Shown piece after piece: positions 6,892 through 7,562 of a stretch of DNA of 7,562 nt. Origin of the DNA: Candidatus Sphingobacterium stercoripullorum (lineage in GTDB: Bacteria > Bacteroidota > Bacteroidia > Sphingobacteriales > Sphingobacteriaceae); the NCBI GenBank assembly GCA_019114715.1, contig DXEZ01000157.1:1-7562 (forward strand). Reading direction: 5' to 3'. How positions within the stretch are numbered: position 1 is the stretch's first letter; every line of letters starts with the position of its first letter. The notes beneath the pieces are model-generated. The model did no database searches. It saw nothing but the letters and a program-made list of their open reading frames with translations, and had not been told where the DNA came from. The position numbers were made by a program, and so were the translations under genes.

Positions 6892-6927
6892 TGTAAAATT
6901 ACAGCTTATTTGTAACATGTAAATTAC
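6892..6927 (+). repeat. TGTAA repeats in the leader of the coiled-coil gene
   Basis: TGTAAAATTACA at 6892-6903 is a near-perfect palindrome (TGTAA / TTACA arms, 2-base spacer). A close copy, TGTAAATTAC, lies at 6918-6927, 26 bp downstream and ending one base before the ATG, and a third TGTAA is at 6911-6915. They would fall in the transcribed leader if the TAnnTTTG element is used, so they could be operator half-sites or simple AT-rich leader sequence. Confidence 0.3.
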
Positions 6928-6928
6928 T

Positions 6929-7522
6929 ATGAACAGAGCGATAATTCTATTTTCCCTACTACTTACTTTTGTATTAACATCTCAGGCTCAACGCCCTTCA
7001 TTACCTACGGCCTTACACAACACGACCATAGACAGTCAGTTTTATTACATCCAAATACTCTCTAAGTCTCAAGGTGGCTTTAAGCTTATTCGTCCTACCA
7101 ATGTTGAAATCGTACGTAGTAGTGTTCGCGATACGCTCTCCAAGCTTAATAAGGAGATCGTAGAAATCAAATCAGAAAATGAGCTACAGAAAAACCAATT
7201 GACATCTTCTCAAGATAGCATTACAACGCTTTCTTCTGCCCTTTCAAAAGAAAAAGAACGGGTGGATAACATATCATTCTTAGGCATTAACTTTTCAAAA
7301 GGGAGTTACCACACCTTTGTTTGGACCATCATTATCGCACTAGCTCTAGCGGTGACATTTTTATTGAGTTCCTTTAAAAGAGCAAAATCAACCAGCACGG
7401 AAGAGAAAAAACATAGAGAGGAAATAGAAGAAGAAATGCAGCAGCTCCGTAAAAAATCTTTAGAAAAAGAGCAAAAGCTCAAGCGTCAACTCTTAGATGA
7501 GCAGCTGAAAAGAAACGGGTAA
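6929..7522 (+). CDS. Coiled-coil single-pass membrane protein with signal peptide, function unknown
   Basis: Small (197-residue) envelope protein without a recognised catalytic domain. Residues 1-20 form a signal peptide with a plausible cleavage after SQA. Residues 21-60 are a short globular-looking part, and 61-115 are rich in charged and heptad-like residues (coiled coil). FLGINFSKGSYHTF (117-130) leads into a transmembrane helix at about 128-148, followed by FKRAK, so the C-terminus should be cytoplasmic. A second, highly charged coiled coil fills 156-196. From memory, similar Flavobacteriia proteins share the FxG-x3-SKxSY junction and the basic C-terminal helix, and some are labelled 'tRNA (guanine-N1)-methyltransferase'. 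Nothing here supports that name, since there is no SAM-binding knot. A structural or scaffolding role across the inner membrane is possible. The gene appears monocistronic, with its own promoter candidate 55 bp upstream and no partner in the window. Confidence 0.85.
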   Translation: MNRAIILFSLLLTFVLTSQAQRPSLPTALHNTTIDSQFYYIQILSKSQGGFKLIRPTNVEIVRSSVRDTLSKLNKEIVEIKSENELQKNQLTSSQDSITTLSSALSKEKERVDNISFLGINFSKGSYHTFVWTIIIALALAVTFLLSSFKRAKSTSTEEKKHREEIEEEMQQLRKKSLEKEQKLKRQLLDEQLKRNG

Positions 7523-7562
7523 AATCGATTCTACATAACATAGAAAAGCCTCACTTGTAAAT

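Larger units (their letters stand above)
6547..6928. other. 382-bp divergent intergenic region
   Basis: This AT-rich spacer separates the start of the exported oxidoreductase (minus strand) from the start of the coiled-coil membrane protein (plus strand) and must hold both promoters. I see no coding fragment, tRNA or insertion-sequence end. Identifiable elements are an inverted repeat at 6589-6606, an 8-bp palindrome CCCTAGGG near 6724-6731, a TAnnTTTG element at 6866-6873, and TGTAA repeats at 6892-6927. The middle portion (about 6680-6840) has no structure I can interpret. Confidence 0.7.

Noticed and set aside
6929..7522. Naming the last gene a tRNA (guanine-N1)-methyltransferase
   Set aside because: The protein has a signal peptide, coiled coils and one transmembrane helix, with no SAM-binding trefoil-knot motifs.
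35..7522. A defence, CRISPR or mobile-element system
   Set aside because: No nuclease, transposase, integrase, reverse transcriptase or repeat array is visible; the gene content is metabolic and housekeeping.
7546..7562. AAGCCTCAC at the window end, as the left arm of a terminator after the coiled-coil gene
   Set aside because: The matching right arm would lie beyond the window, so it cannot be verified.

Overview
The window is 7.56 kb of a Bacteroidota genome, most likely from the Flavobacteriia/Cytophagia side of the phylum. Three things point there. None of the seven genes has a recognisable Shine-Dalgarno sequence before its start. The intergenic DNA is AT-rich and holds matches to the phylum's TAnnTTTG -7 promoter element. 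Several protein families are typical of the group: an exported Gfo/Idh/MocA-like lipoprotein, a tandem universal stress protein with a degenerate second domain, and a small signal-peptide/coiled-coil/transmembrane protein. The assignment rests on reading the sequence, not on a database search. I see no rRNA, tRNA, CRISPR array, insertion sequence or prophage gene.

Layout. Positions 35-2816 (+) hold a two-gene unit, a cytoplasmic Gfo/Idh/MocA sugar-type NAD(P) oxidoreductase followed 10 bp later by a GMC-family FAD oxidoreductase. The first 34 bases probably carry the tail of an upstream gene, so the unit may be longer. Next come a tandem-domain universal stress protein (2949-3767, +) and, convergent with it across a 4-bp gap, the PLP-homeostasis protein YggS (3772-4509, -). 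A 221-bp divergent spacer leads to a small DUF488 (YeaO-like) protein (4731-5087, +). That gene converges, through a clear hairpin terminator, on a predicted lipoprotein with a Gfo/Idh/MocA fold (5125-6546, -). A 382-bp divergent spacer precedes the last gene (6929-7522, +), a membrane protein with coiled coils on both sides of a single transmembrane helix.

How the genes may work together. The theme is carbohydrate redox chemistry. Two Gfo/Idh/MocA proteins (one cytoplasmic, one predicted to be exported) and one GMC dehydrogenase lie within 6.5 kb. The GMC protein has a C-x5-C-x3-C-P motif with the spacing I recall for the [3Fe-4S]-ligating cysteines of direct-electron-transfer FAD glucose dehydrogenase. 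This suggests a respiratory-chain-linked sugar dehydrogenase, for example glucoside-3-dehydrogenase-like, rather than an oxygen-using oxidase. The other genes (USP, YggS, DUF488, coiled-coil protein) look like ordinary chromosomal genes with no evident link to it. I found no convincing wholly new system. The best leads are the iron-sulfur-type GMC enzyme with its Gfo/Idh partner, the exported Gfo/Idh-like lipoprotein with an altered glycine motif, and the uncharacterised coiled-coil membrane protein.
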